From Parabacteroides sp. (GTDB lineage Bacteria > Bacteroidota > Bacteroidia > Bacteroidales > Tannerellaceae): a DNA stretch of 43,283 bases. Positions 1-8,108 of this stretch are shown here, piece after piece (within the stretch, counting starts at the first letter, position 1; the number at the start of each line of letters is the position of its first letter). The stretch covers positions 1 through 43,283 of the forward strand of contig JAGPJL010000007.1 of the NCBI GenBank assembly GCA_018054455.1. Direction: 5' to 3'. Under the pieces are notes generated by a model. The model saw nothing but the letters and a program-made list of their open reading frames with translations, was not told the origin of the DNA and did not search any database. The translations under genes were made by a program, and so were the position numbers.

Positions 1-1
1 C

Positions 2-160
2 GAAGGGTACGATCCGCAGTTCGGTGCGCGTCCGGTTAAGCGGGTAATTCAACGGTATGTGCTTAACGAACTGTCCAAAGAAATACTTAGTCAGCGGATC
101 GATAAGAATAAAGTCATAACGATCGACAAAAAAGGACAAGAGTTAGTTTTTCTGAATTAA
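2..160 (+). CDS. clpB: ClpB disaggregase, C-terminal fragment
   Basis: The window opens inside a gene; the reading frame from base 2 gives the last 52 residues and a stop. The fragment contains the Clp C-terminal D2-small-domain pattern [18 protein letters not shown] followed by L-x-E-L-S-K-E-I-L. This is typical of ClpB/Hsp104-type AAA+ disaggregases, which rescue aggregated proteins with DnaK in the cytoplasm. The GARP(L/V)KR motif is the sensor-2 arginine region. Only the 3' end is visible, so ClpB is inferred rather than ClpA or ClpC; the ending [13 protein letters not shown] fits ClpB best. The gene is followed by a hairpin terminator. Confidence 0.88.
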   Translation, partial: EGYDPQFGARPVKRVIQRYVLNELSKEILSQRIDKNKVITIDKKGQELVFLN

Positions 161-174
161 ACCAATTTTATTCG

Positions 175-207
175 GCAAGAGAAACGTAAATTTTACGTTT
201 CTCTTGC
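175..207 (+). terminator. Hairpin after clpB
   Basis: Bases 175-187 and 195-207 form a perfect 13-bp inverted repeat around a 7-nt AT loop, 14 bases after the clpB stop. There is no long T-tract, so it may act as a weak terminator or an mRNA 3'-end stabiliser. Confidence 0.65.
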
Positions 208-228
208 TGATTGTCTCGACCGAAGTGT

Positions 229-236
229 TACCTTTG
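229..236 (+). promoter_or_regulatory. -7 promoter element for the acidic EF-hand-like protein
   Basis: TACCTTTG matches the Bacteroides primary-sigma -7 consensus TAnnTTTG. It lies 30 bases before the ATG. A weak -33 candidate, CTTG, sits at 203-206 inside the preceding hairpin. Confidence 0.6.
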
Positions 237-266
237 CGTTATCTATACAACTAAACAAGGAATGTT

Positions 267-596
267 ATGAGTGAGAAAGACGATTTGTTAATTTACGACG
301 AGGACGATTCTGTAAAGTTTATCCAGAACTTCCTGCCGCAGGATATGAAAGGTAAGTTTAGCAATGACGATATAAATTATATCGTTGATTTAATTTATGA
401 TTTCTATGAATCCAAGGGTTTCCTGAACGAAGATCCCGATAAAGACGGAGATGTGGAAATCGATGAAGACGAGCTTATTAGCTACGTTATTAAAAACGCT
501 AAAAAAGACGGCGTAGGCAAGTTTGAACCTGAAGAAATTAGTTTTATTGTACAAGGAGAATTGGAATATTGCGAATCTATCAACATGTTTGACTAA
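267..596 (+). CDS. Small acidic protein with EF-hand-like loop and internal duplication
   Basis: A 109-residue, strongly acidic protein with no signal peptide or membrane segment, so probably cytoplasmic. I do not recognise a named family. Two features are visible. Residues around 57-68 (DPDKDGDVEIDE) match the canonical EF-hand calcium loop, with D at 1, 3 and 5, G at 6, a hydrophobic residue at 8 and E at 12. The segment starting KGKFSNDDINYIV in the first half recurs as VGKFEPEEISFIV in the second half, and both copies end in an aromatic/acidic helix followed by ES. The protein therefore looks like a duplicated helical unit flanking a calcium-type loop. The ATG at 267 is preceded by ACAAGG. 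It has its own promoter and stands alone between clpB and an OmpA lipoprotein. Function is unknown. Confidence 0.85.
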   Translation: MSEKDDLLIYDEDDSVKFIQNFLPQDMKGKFSNDDINYIVDLIYDFYESKGFLNEDPDKDGDVEIDEDELISYVIKNAKKDGVGKFEPEEISFIVQGELEYCESINMFD

Positions 597-660
597 TTTA
601 CTGTTATAATGATGTTGATCAGAATTTAAAATTATTTATATTAACTTAACTATTTGATTT

Positions 661-1335
661 ATGAGAAATTTTAAGATGATTTCGGTTTTTATGCTGTGCG
701 TTGCAGTATTATTTTCGGGTTGTGGAGCTAGTAATACGGTAAAAGGTACTGCTATCGGTGTTGGCGGTGGTGCAGCAGTGGGTGCCGGAGTTGGTAAAAT
801 AGCTGGTAATACTGCCCTTGGTGCTATTATCGGAGCAGCAGTAGGTGGAACAGCCGGAGCTTTGATTGGCAAGAAAATGGACAAACAGAAAAAAGAACTT
901 GAATCAACTCTTCCAGATGCTACAGTTGAATCTGTAAATAATGGTGAGGCTATTAAAGTTACTTTTGACTCAGGTATTTTGTTTGCAACCAATTCAAGCA
1001 CAGTAAGCGAAGCGTCTAAATCTGCTTTGCGTAACTTTGCAACCAGCTTGAATACGAATCCAGATACAAACATCAAAGTTATTGGTCATACCGATAATAC
1101 AGGTAAAGTGGATTACAACCAGACATTGTCAGAAAAACGTGCTAAGAGCGTTTATGATTATTTGTTGAATCAGGCTGTATCAAGCAACCGTATGGTTTAC
1201 GAAGGTAAAGGTATTTCTGAACCTGTTGCAGACAATTCAACTGTTCAGGGAAGACAACAGAACCGTCGTGTTGAGATTTTAATCCTTGCTAATCAGAAGA
1301 TGATTCAGGAAGCTCAACAAGGTACGCTCAAATAA
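661..1335 (+). CDS. OmpA-family lipoprotein with glycine-zipper segment
   Basis: A 224-residue envelope protein. Residues 1-20 are a lipoprotein signal peptide with lipobox FSGC (acylated Cys21). Residues about 28-72 form a Gly/Ala-rich glycine-zipper stretch, with repeated GxxxG steps that may insert in or associate with a membrane. Residues about 95-210 are an OmpA-like peptidoglycan-binding domain, shown by GHTDNTG, the LSEKRAKSV helix and the closing QNRRVEI motif. The architecture matches YiaD-type proteins that tether the outer membrane to peptidoglycan. The leader is AT-rich with no Shine-Dalgarno sequence, which is usual for this phylum. A strong terminator follows, so it is probably monocistronic. 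Confidence 0.92.
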   Translation: MRNFKMISVFMLCVAVLFSGCGASNTVKGTAIGVGGGAAVGAGVGKIAGNTALGAIIGAAVGGTAGALIGKKMDKQKKELESTLPDATVESVNNGEAIKVTFDSGILFATNSSTVSEASKSALRNFATSLNTNPDTNIKVIGHTDNTGKVDYNQTLSEKRAKSVYDYLLNQAVSSNRMVYEGKGISEPVADNSTVQGRQQNRRVEILILANQKMIQEAQQGTLK

Positions 1336-1355
1336 ATTTATTTTATTTTTTTTAC

Positions 1356-1394
1356 AAGTCCGGACAACAAATCAGGTTGTCCGGACTTTTTTTT
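1356..1394 (+). terminator. Intrinsic terminator after OmpA-family lipoprotein
   Basis: Perfect 13-bp stem (1356-1368 with 1376-1388), core GTCCGGACAAC, 7-nt loop, and a run of eight T at 1387-1394. A textbook Rho-independent terminator. Confidence 0.93.
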
Positions 1395-1407
1395 GCTATT
1401 TATTCCT

Positions 1408-1415
1408 TACGTTTG
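1408..1415 (+). promoter_or_regulatory. -7 promoter element of the outer membrane protein gene
   Basis: TACGTTTG matches TAnnTTTG and lies 20 bases before the ATG at 1436, giving a short leader. No good -33 element is visible because the region is occupied by the preceding terminator. Confidence 0.6.
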
Positions 1416-1435
1416 CAGGAAATTAATACAGCTTT

Positions 1436-2668
1436 ATGAAGGCAAGCCATCCCGGATTTAATTTTTTCTTTCTAGTACTAATTATTCTGGGAACACCTCT
1501 TTGCAGCGCTCAGATTCAAGATAATGTATTTATGTCTGATTACAAGTTTGATCCCGCCAAAAAGGGTCAGCTTTCTGTCGAAATAGATAATATCAGTTTC
1601 TTCCAAAATAATGAATTTAGCAGCGACCTGGTTAAAGGTTATACGCTTCCCGGAATGTGGCTTCAGCCAAAAGCTGTTTTTTATCCGCTCGACAATATCA
1701 AGCTCGAAGCCGGATTGCACCTTTTGCGTTACTGGGGTGCTAATAAATACCCAAGTTTTGCTTATACCGATATTGCCAAATGGAAAGGCAATCAGTATCA
1801 GTCAGGAGTGCATCTGTTACCCATTTTCCGTGTTCAGGTTGCTTTGTCCGATCATCTTGATTTAATTCTGGGTACTATCTACGGAGGTGCAAATCATCGG
1901 CTTATCGATCCGCTCTATAATCCGGAACTTAATTTGTCTGCCGACCCCGAATCGGGCTTACAGTTAAAATACACATCGAAGGTTTTGGATTTGGACACCT
2001 GGGTAAACTGGGAAAGTTTTATTTTTGAAACAGATACCCACCAGGAGGCATTTACATTTGGGGTGTCGTCAAAAATCAAACTTAATAATTCGGATGCCAG
2101 ACTTCATTTTTACCTGCCTGTCCAGGCTTTAGCTCAGCACAGGGGAGGCGAGATTGATACCATTTTCACCAACTCGATTCAAACCAACATCAATGCTGCT
2201 GCTGGAGTTGGAGTAACTTATGCCATGAATTGCGGGGCGCTGAAACAAATTAACTTCGAACTGATGGGGTCCCTGTATTACCAGCAAGCGGGAAATATCA
2301 TACCTTTCGAAAAGGGTTATGGTATTTACCCCAAACTATCCGTCGATGTTTCGGATTTTCGCTTCAAAGCGGCTTACTGGCAATGTGATAAGTTTGTATC
2401 ACTTTACGGGAGTCCCTTTTTTGGCTCACTATCAACCGCATACAAAGACAGAACATACACAAAGCCCGGATTCATTTCGGCAGGCTTGGAATACTCACGT
2501 AGCTTTGGAAAAGGCTTTTCCTTAGGCGCGGATCTTGATATATACAAACACTTTGCCGTAGATACATTTGATCCGGCATTGGGACCACTAAAAGAACAAT
2601 CGGCCATGAGCTTTTCTGCCGGTGTATATCTTCGAATAAATCCCTCATTCCTAATCAAGAGTTTTTGA
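1436..2668 (+). CDS. Outer membrane beta-barrel protein, function unknown
   Basis: A 410-residue protein with a signal peptide (hydrophobic residues about 9-22, cleavage likely after CSA, leaving a mature N-terminal Gln). The rest is rich in alternating aromatic/hydrophobic strands (for example FRFKAAYWQ, FISAGLEYSRSFG, MSFSAGVYLRINP) separated by turns, the look of a transmembrane beta-barrel. I cannot assign it to a characterised family; it resembles uncharacterised Bacteroidales outer membrane proteins. The first ATG after the promoter motif is used as the start. It stands alone, followed by an AT-rich gap before the ECF sigma gene, so it need not belong to the SusCD locus. Confidence 0.8.
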   Translation: MKASHPGFNFFFLVLIILGTPLCSAQIQDNVFMSDYKFDPAKKGQLSVEIDNISFFQNNEFSSDLVKGYTLPGMWLQPKAVFYPLDNIKLEAGLHLLRYWGANKYPSFAYTDIAKWKGNQYQSGVHLLPIFRVQVALSDHLDLILGTIYGGANHRLIDPLYNPELNLSADPESGLQLKYTSKVLDLDTWVNWESFIFETDTHQEAFTFGVSSKIKLNNSDARLHFYLPVQALAQHRGGEIDTIFTNSIQTNINAAAGVGVTYAMNCGALKQINFELMGSLYYQQAGNIIPFEKGYGIYPKLSVDVSDFRFKAAYWQCDKFVSLYGSPFFGSLSTAYKDRTYTKPGFISAGLEYSRSFGKGFSLGADLDIYKHFAVDTFDPALGPLKEQSAMSFSAGVYLRINPSFLIKSF

Positions 2669-2739
2669 ATAATGAAATACACTTGCTAATTTAAAAATAT
2701 TAACAAAATATTTGTAATAGTAAATTAAATAAAAATCCT

Positions 2740-2747
2740 TAAGTTTG
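2740..2747 (+). promoter_or_regulatory. -7 promoter element upstream of the ECF sigma gene
   Basis: TAAGTTTG matches TAnnTTTG, 45 bases before the ATG at 2792. A TTTG at 2711-2714 is a little far upstream (25 bases) for the -33 element. Confidence 0.55.
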
Positions 2748-2791
2748 CAGCTTGTACCTTGAGAACTATAAATGGTTAGAAGATTAACTTA

Positions 2792-3394
2792 ATGAGCATT
2801 AAGTCTGATGATAATACACTTATGAATATTCAACTTGTTAACCGCGATGCGTTTGATGAGTTGTTTCGTTGTTATTATCCGCGATTGATCTCTTATATAT
2901 CTTCAATACTTGATAGTAAAATTGCTGAAGACATCGCCCAGGATGTTTTTCTCTATGTATGGGAAAATAGAAAAAAAATTTACTTTGGTCAGGGTTTCCA
3001 ATCGTATCTTTTCCAGTCGGGTTATACTCGTGCGATGGATTATTTGAGAAAACAGCATACGGTTATGGATTATGCTCAGAATGTTCAGACGGACTTTCTT
3101 GAGATTTACGAAAAGTTGGCAAGAAATGAAGATAGCATTCTTGACCATTTGTATTCAAAAGATTTTTACCAGACTCTTCATCAATTACTTGATAAAATAC
3201 CAGAACAACGCAGAAATGTATTTCTGTTGGCTTATGTGGATGGCTTGAAATCTAAAGATATTGCAGAGCAATGCAATATGTCGCAGCGAACAGTTGAAAG
3301 CCACATCTACCTTACCTTAAAGTTTCTCAGAGAACGCCTTTTGAAAAAAGATTTTTATATTTTTCTGCTATTATTCTACTTTTCTTTAAAATAA
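2792..3394 (+). CDS. ECF-type RNA polymerase sigma factor (SusCD locus regulator)
   Basis: A 200-residue sigma-70 family protein of the extracytoplasmic-function class. Sigma region 2 spans about residues 15-85, with YYPRLISYI, the core-binding DIAQDVFLYVWENR and the -10-recognition helix ending in DYLRK. Region 4 spans about residues 130-185, with IPEQRRNVFLLAYVDGLKSKDIA and the helix-turn-helix MSQRTVESHI. In Bacteroidales such genes next to a FecR-type anti-sigma gene and a susC with an STN domain drive ligand-induced transcription of that susC/susD pair. Here the anti-sigma gene follows 38 bases downstream on the same strand, so regulation of the adjacent SusCD operon is the natural inference. 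A second in-frame ATG at 2822 is possible, but 2792 is the better fit to region 2 length. Confidence 0.93.
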   Translation: MSIKSDDNTLMNIQLVNRDAFDELFRCYYPRLISYISSILDSKIAEDIAQDVFLYVWENRKKIYFGQGFQSYLFQSGYTRAMDYLRKQHTVMDYAQNVQTDFLEIYEKLARNEDSILDHLYSKDFYQTLHQLLDKIPEQRRNVFLLAYVDGLKSKDIAEQCNMSQRTVESHIYLTLKFLRERLLKKDFYIFLLLFYFSLK

Positions 3395-3450
3395 TACTGT
3401 TTTTGCTCCGTAGTTTTTGTTTGTAGTCCGTTATGCTTATATATTATATA

Positions 3451-4428
3451 ATGGCATCTATGGATTTTGACTATAAAATATTAGCGAAATATATTACAAA
3501 TGAACTTACGCTTGAAGAACAAGCCAGGTTGAGAGAATGGAGTAGTCTTTCAGAAGATAACACGCGGTTATTGGAAGAGGTTATTCAAATGCGCATGTTG
3601 AAAAAATTCAATTTTGATACAGATAAAGAGAAAACAGAACTTGCTTTGGCATCTATCCATTCAATAATAAGTAAAAAATCTGTTCGATCAATTGTTCGTC
3701 CTCTTTTCAAATATGTGGCTATTCTGTTTGTAGTTGTTTTGTCGGCAACTTTGGGTTGGTATATTTTAAACCCAGCGGAATCTTATGTAAGTATAGTTGT
3801 AAAACCCGGCGAAGCAGTAAAGAAGATAATACTGGAAGATGGATCGGTTGTTTGGCTGAATAGTTCATCTACACTTCGCGTGCCGGAATCTTTCTCTTTT
3901 AGAAAAAGAGTGGTATCCTTGGAAGGAGAGGCTTTCTTTGATATAACTAAACACAAAGGATCTTCATTTAGAGTCCAGACTGAATATGTAGATGTGAAAG
4001 TGTTGGGTACCTCGTTCAATTTAAATACTCATACAGAGAATAATGAACTGAAGGCTGTGTTGGTGTCAGGGAAAATTTCACTTCAGAATAAAGAAGAAAA
4101 AGAAATTCTACGAATGTCTCCGTCCGAAATGGTAACCTATAATCCGCTCAGAAACGAATACAGTATCGAGACAGTAAATACGAATATAAGCTCTGCCTGG
4201 CATCTTAATCAGATGACATTTGAAAATTCGACTTTAAGAGAAATTGTAAATAAACTATCAATGATTTATGATGTAAATATAAATCTTGAATCGAAGGAGC
4301 TGGCAGACAGAAGGTATCGCTGCGTAATCAATAGAGAAGAGACCTTGGAAGAGGTATTGGATATATTAAAGCTTTTAGCGCCAATCAATTATAGAATAGA
4401 TGAAAACGAAGTGTTTATAAACAATTAA
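3451..4428 (+). CDS. FecR-family anti-sigma factor
   Basis: An inner-membrane anti-sigma factor of about 325 residues from this start. The N-terminal cytoplasmic part (DYKILAKYITNELTLEEQARL) binds the sigma factor. A single membrane helix follows (FKYVAILFVVVLSATLGWYI, near residue 90-112). The periplasmic FecR domain (VKPGEAVKKIILEDGS, then VVSLEGEAFFDI and VKVLGTSFNL) and a C-terminal DUF4974-like domain (MTFENSTLREIVNKLSMIYDV) follow. The periplasmic part is expected to sense the STN domain of the downstream SusC. Three in-frame ATGs are possible (3433, 3451, 3460); 3451 or 3460 gives the N-terminus usual for the family, while 3433 adds an atypical hydrophobic MLIYYI. It is probably cotranscribed with the sigma gene. 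Confidence 0.92.
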   Translation: MASMDFDYKILAKYITNELTLEEQARLREWSSLSEDNTRLLEEVIQMRMLKKFNFDTDKEKTELALASIHSIISKKSVRSIVRPLFKYVAILFVVVLSATLGWYILNPAESYVSIVVKPGEAVKKIILEDGSVVWLNSSSTLRVPESFSFRKRVVSLEGEAFFDITKHKGSSFRVQTEYVDVKVLGTSFNLNTHTENNELKAVLVSGKISLQNKEEKEILRMSPSEMVTYNPLRNEYSIETVNTNISSAWHLNQMTFENSTLREIVNKLSMIYDVNINLESKELADRRYRCVINREETLEEVLDILKLLAPINYRIDENEVFINN

Positions 4429-4464
4429 TAAAATAGATTGCCTATGAATAGATAAAAAAGTGAC

Positions 4465-4502
4465 AAAAAAAGCCGGGAAAATGTTGCAGCATTTTACCCG
4501 GC
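4465..4502 (-). terminator. Intrinsic terminator of the antisense RNA
   Basis: On the minus strand GCCGGG(T)AAAATG pairs with CATTTTCCCGGC around a 6-nt loop, with one bulged base, and is followed directly by seven T. On the plus strand no T-tract follows, so the polarity points to a minus-strand transcript. The same hairpin would also form in a plus-strand susC leader. Confidence 0.8.
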
Positions 4503-4543
4503 AAGAGAATTAATTATTAAGAATTTTACTAATAACTAAAAAT
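4465..4543 (-). ncRNA. Predicted antisense small RNA opposite the susC leader
   Basis: The minus strand carries a complete small transcription unit in the gap between the anti-sigma gene and susC. It has a -33-like CTTG (4579-4576), a 20-base spacer, a perfect -7 element TACATTTG (4555-4548), about 40 bases of AT-rich RNA, then a stem-loop (4502-4472) followed by seven U (4471-4465). The predicted RNA is about 79 nt. Promoter and terminator are seen in sequence; the start point is inferred from typical spacing. The position is the one used by DonS of Bacteroides fragilis, a cis-antisense RNA that represses its SusCD-type locus. No expression evidence is available here. Confidence 0.62.
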
Positions 4544-4547
4544 CATC

Positions 4548-4579
4548 CAAATGTATGAATAAACCTATAACACTCCAAG
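4548..4579 (-). promoter_or_regulatory. Antisense promoter across the susC start
   Basis: Minus-strand CTTG (4579-4576), 20-base spacer, TACATTTG (4555-4548). This is one of the best -33/-7 combinations in the window and overlaps the susC start codon at 4555. Confidence 0.6.
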
Positions 4580-7500
4580 AATTTGTATGTAATTCTTGGA
4601 GCAAAAGATCTGTAAGAATTATGAAAATCTCGTTGATTTTATGCTTGATGGCTCTTCAGATTACTGCGAGTAATGTTTATTCGCAGTATGTGAATCTAAA
4701 ACTCTCAGTTAAAAACACAACTGTAGCTGCCGTTATAAGTAGCATTACTCATCAAACCGGTTATGAATTTTCTTATGATGCTGAATTATTAAACAAGCAA
4801 ATTAAGAATGTATCTGTAAGTGCGAAAAATGAACGCATAGAAAATGTGCTAACGGAACTATTTAAAGATACCGGTATCGGTTTTAAAATATTAGATAACC
4901 GGGTTTTTCTGATTGAGAACTTTGAAAAGAATAAAACTTCGGAAAATAAAACCGCGGAAGTACAACAAAAACAAAAAACTGTTACTGGTACAATCTTGGA
5001 TCAGAGTGGCGTTCCTGTTATTGGGGCCAATGTTGTAGTAAAAGGATCCTCGGTTGGTACAATTACAGATTTGGACGGGAATTTTACGTTGAACAATGTT
5101 CCTGATGGAGCTTCTTTGTTAGTTTCATATATTGGTTTTTTGGAACAGACAATACTCGTTACAAACAAAACATCTTTCAATATTACGCTGAAAGAAGATA
5201 CTCAGAAATTGGATGAAGTTGTTGTTGTTGGCTATGGAACGCAGAAGAAAGTTAATCTGACTGGATCTATTACAAATGTTAAAACAGACGAACTGAGTTC
5301 GATCGCTACGTCGAATTTGTCAAATACCCTGGCTGGACGTGCACCGGGTATGACCATTACAGGAAACTCAGGATTGATGGGCTCGTCTTCTGAAATCCGT
5401 ATGCGTGGTGGTTTTGGTGATCCTCTTTTTGTTATTGATGGTGTTATCCGTGATAAAGCTTCTTTTGATGCTTTGCAGCCAAATGAAATTGATCAGTTAA
5501 GCTTCTTGAAAGATGCTGCTACCGCTTCAATTTACGGATCATCTGCAGGTAACGGGGTTGTGCTTGTAACAACTAAAACTGGTAGTAAAGATAGCAAGCC
5601 TGTATTTGATTATCAAGGTAGTTATTCTTTTAGTAAACCAACGAAGACTTTATTTTCTGATATGTTTACAGCTACAGATGAGCTGACTTATCAGAATCGT
5701 GTAGCCGAATTTCAAGGTCTTGCCATACCTAACGGGGATGACGAATTTGAATATTTTAAAGATCGCAGTTATAATGTGAATGATTATATCTGGCAAAACC
5801 CGTGGAATACAAAACATTCATTGAGCGTATCCGGTGGTAATGAAGATGTTCAATACTATGTTTTGGGTAGTTATTTGGGTGAAGAGGGGTCGTATGTTAA
5901 CCTGAAGAACCAGAAGTTTAGTCTTCGTTCAAACCTTACTACCAAGTTGTCGAAATACCTTACCATGAACCTCAACTTGTCGGCTTATCAATCTGACGAC
6001 AAGCGTTTCTTTTGGCCTTATTCCGACGATGATGAATTTGGAGTTTATGACTTGTATCGTTGTACGTTCAACGCATTGAAAACGATTCCTTTTTATGCAA
6101 ATGCAGATGGTACACCTTCTACTACGCGTACAGACTATCCTATTTATCCGGCAATTGGTAGCTGGCAAAGCTGGAATGTTGTAGACCAGGTTATTGGTGA
6201 TCGTTACATAAAGACTCGCAAGAGAAATATGAATGCCATTTTATCATTCAACGCTGATTTGAGTTTCCTGCTTCCGGGATTATCAACTAAAGTGTTGGCT
6301 AACTATATTGGCAACGACTACACCCGTAAAAAATACATGACTCACCAGAAGAACTATAAGTTCCAGCAAGCTGACCCAAAAGGCAATCGTTTCCTTCCGG
6401 GACCAATTGATGAAGATCAGGTTAATATCTTTACTTTTGGTAATGCATACGAAAACTTGCAATATGGTATGAATACGTTGTGGAGCGAACAGTTTAACTG
6501 GTTCCTGAACTATAACCATAGCTTTGGAAAACACGATGTTGCTGCTACTGTAGTATTCGAGCAATCGTCGAACGGTGGTGAATATGTATATGCAAAGGCT
6601 GATAATCCTTTAACTTCTTACGACCAGATGTTTGTTTATTCGACAGATGCTGAAATGAGAACAGGTGACGCTTCAGAAGAGACTGGCGGTCGTCTTTCGT
6701 GGATTGGTCGTTTCAACTATAGCTACGCTCAGAAATACATTGCAGAATTTTCTTTCCGTTATGATGGTAACACCTTGTTTGCTAAAGATCAGCGCTGGGG
6801 ATTCTTCCCTTCTGTGTCTGCTGCATGGCGGTTAAGTCAGGAAGATTTCATGGAAAACACGTCAGACTGGTTGAGCGATTTGAAGATTCGTGCTTCCTAT
6901 GGTACAACGGGTAACGATCTGGATGTATATGGAAATAAGATCACTCCGTTTTCGTACATTGAGAAATATGTTTCTGGTTCTAGCTATATCTACGGTGATG
7001 CACTTGCTAATGGTATTACACCGGGTGATGTTCCTAATCCTTACCTTACTTGGGCAACTTCTACAACGTACAACGGAGGTCTGGATTTTGGTTTCTTAAA
7101 TAACCGTTTGTCTGGTACATTGGATGTGTTCTACCGTAAAGAAAAAGATATTCTTGGTACCCGTGTTGTTACTTTACCAAGTACTTACGGACAGTCGCTT
7201 GCTCCTGAAAATTATGCCGCCAGATCATGGAGAGGTGGCGAAATGTCATTGATGTGGAGAGATCAGGCAGCCAATGGAAAGATCAAATATTCTTTGTATG
7301 CTAACGTAGGTTATTCAAAAGATCAATGGGATGTACTGGATCAAAGCGCTGTTTATACAACCGGAAACTTGTCTTATTTGTCACAAATAGGTATGGCAGA
7401 TAGTCGTGTTGTAGGATACAAGGCAGTTGATATTATCCGTACACAGGAACAAGTTGATGCCTTAAAATCTTCTGGATTTAAGCAGTGGGGTCGCGATCCA

Positions 7501-8097
7501 TACCTTGGTGGTATCTTGTATGAAGATACACACAGTGATGGTTACGTGGTAGGTCCTGATGGAAAGGTTGACAGCAATGACTCTTACAACCTGTTGTCGG
7601 ATAACGCAACTCCGCGTATTAATTACGGTTTCGGTGGTAGTTTGAATTTTAAAGGGATTACGCTGGATCTTCACTTCCAGGGTGTAGGAGGTTACGATCG
7701 CTTTATGGGAGGCCCTTCAGGTGGTTTCTATCAGTATGGTAGTACAACTCGCCCATATTACCCAATCTGGACAAGCGACGACTGCTGGAGAACAGATAAC
7801 GTTGACGGTAAATATCCGCGTGTAATTGGTAAGAGTTGGTACGAATCAGGAGCTGGCAGTTCAACATTCTGGAAGAGAAACGGAGCTTACCTGCGTTTAA
7901 AGAATGTTAATCTTGGATATGATCTTCCTGCTAATTTATTACGTCCGCTAGGATTGACTAAAGTTCAGGTATTCATGAATGCGACAAACTTGTTCTCTAT
8001 CTCAGCTGTGAACGAGTTTATGGATCCGGAACAAGAGTATTACGACTCTTATCCTTTGATGAAAACGTTCACATTTGGTCTTAACTTCACATTTTAA
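4555..8097 (+). CDS. SusC/RagA TonB-linked outer membrane transporter with STN domain
   Basis: A 1180-residue TonB-dependent importer of the SusC class. An N-terminal extension and signal peptide end near SNVYSQ (residue ~44). An STN domain (about 45-121) is the module that contacts a FecR anti-sigma factor. Then come a carboxypeptidase-regulatory-like domain (about 140-215, VTGTILDQSGVPVIGANVVV), the TonB box region DEVVVVGYGTQKK, the plug (about 235-345, with GNGVVLVTTKTG) and a beta-barrel ending in a C-terminal Phe. With SusD it should form the pedal-bin import complex for an oligosaccharide. The STN domain plus the sigma/anti-sigma pair upstream indicates trans-envelope autoinduction by substrate. 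An ATG at 4621 begins a more compact signal peptide and is the alternative start. The leader faces a predicted antisense RNA. Confidence 0.97.
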   Translation: MNKPITLQEFVCNSWSKRSVRIMKISLILCLMALQITASNVYSQYVNLKLSVKNTTVAAVISSITHQTGYEFSYDAELLNKQIKNVSVSAKNERIENVLTELFKDTGIGFKILDNRVFLIENFEKNKTSENKTAEVQQKQKTVTGTILDQSGVPVIGANVVVKGSSVGTITDLDGNFTLNNVPDGASLLVSYIGFLEQTILVTNKTSFNITLKEDTQKLDEVVVVGYGTQKKVNLTGSITNVKTDELSSIATSNLSNTLAGRAPGMTITGNSGLMGSSSEIRMRGGFGDPLFVIDGVIRDKASFDALQPNEIDQLSFLKDAATASIYGSSAGNGVVLVTTKTGSKDSKPVFDYQGSYSFSKPTKTLFSDMFTATDELTYQNRVAEFQGLAIPNGDDEFEYFKDRSYNVNDYIWQNPWNTKHSLSVSGGNEDVQYYVLGSYLGEEGSYVNLKNQKFSLRSNLTTKLSKYLTMNLNLSAYQSDDKRFFWPYSDDDEFGVYDLYRCTFNALKTIPFYANADGTPSTTRTDYPIYPAIGSWQSWNVVDQVIGDRYIKTRKRNMNAILSFNADLSFLLPGLSTKVLANYIGNDYTRKKYMTHQKNYKFQQADPKGNRFLPGPIDEDQVNIFTFGNAYENLQYGMNTLWSEQFNWFLNYNHSFGKHDVAATVVFEQSSNGGEYVYAKADNPLTSYDQMFVYSTDAEMRTGDASEETGGRLSWIGRFNYSYAQKYIAEFSFRYDGNTLFAKDQRWGFFPSVSAAWRLSQEDFMENTSDWLSDLKIRASYGTTGNDLDVYGNKITPFSYIEKYVSGSSYIYGDALANGITPGDVPNPYLTWATSTTYNGGLDFGFLNNRLSGTLDVFYRKEKDILGTRVVTLPSTYGQSLAPENYAARSWRGGEMSLMWRDQAANGKIKYSLYANVGYSKDQWDVLDQSAVYTTGNLSYLSQIGMADSRVVGYKAVDIIRTQEQVDALKSSGFKQWGRDPYLGGILYEDTHSDGYVVGPDGKVDSNDSYNLLSDNATPRINYGFGGSLNFKGITLDLHFQGVGGYDRFMGGPSGGFYQYGSTTRPYYPIWTSDDCWRTDNVDGKYPRVIGKSWYESGAGSSTFWKRNGAYLRLKNVNLGYDLPANLLRPLGLTKVQVFMNATNLFSISAVNEFMDPEQEYYDSYPLMKTFTFGLNFTF

Positions 8098-8108
8098 ACA
8101 CTATCAAT

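Noticed and set aside
636..1076. 146-residue minus-strand ORF opposite the OmpA-family lipoprotein
   Set aside because: Its Ala/Pro-rich sequence is the mirror of the glycine-zipper codons on the plus strand, and it has no promoter or homologous look.
2695..2713. AT-only inverted repeat (AAATATT/AATATTT) after the barrel protein gene
   Set aside because: Seven A-T pairs are too weak for a terminator and are expected by chance in this AT-rich spacer.
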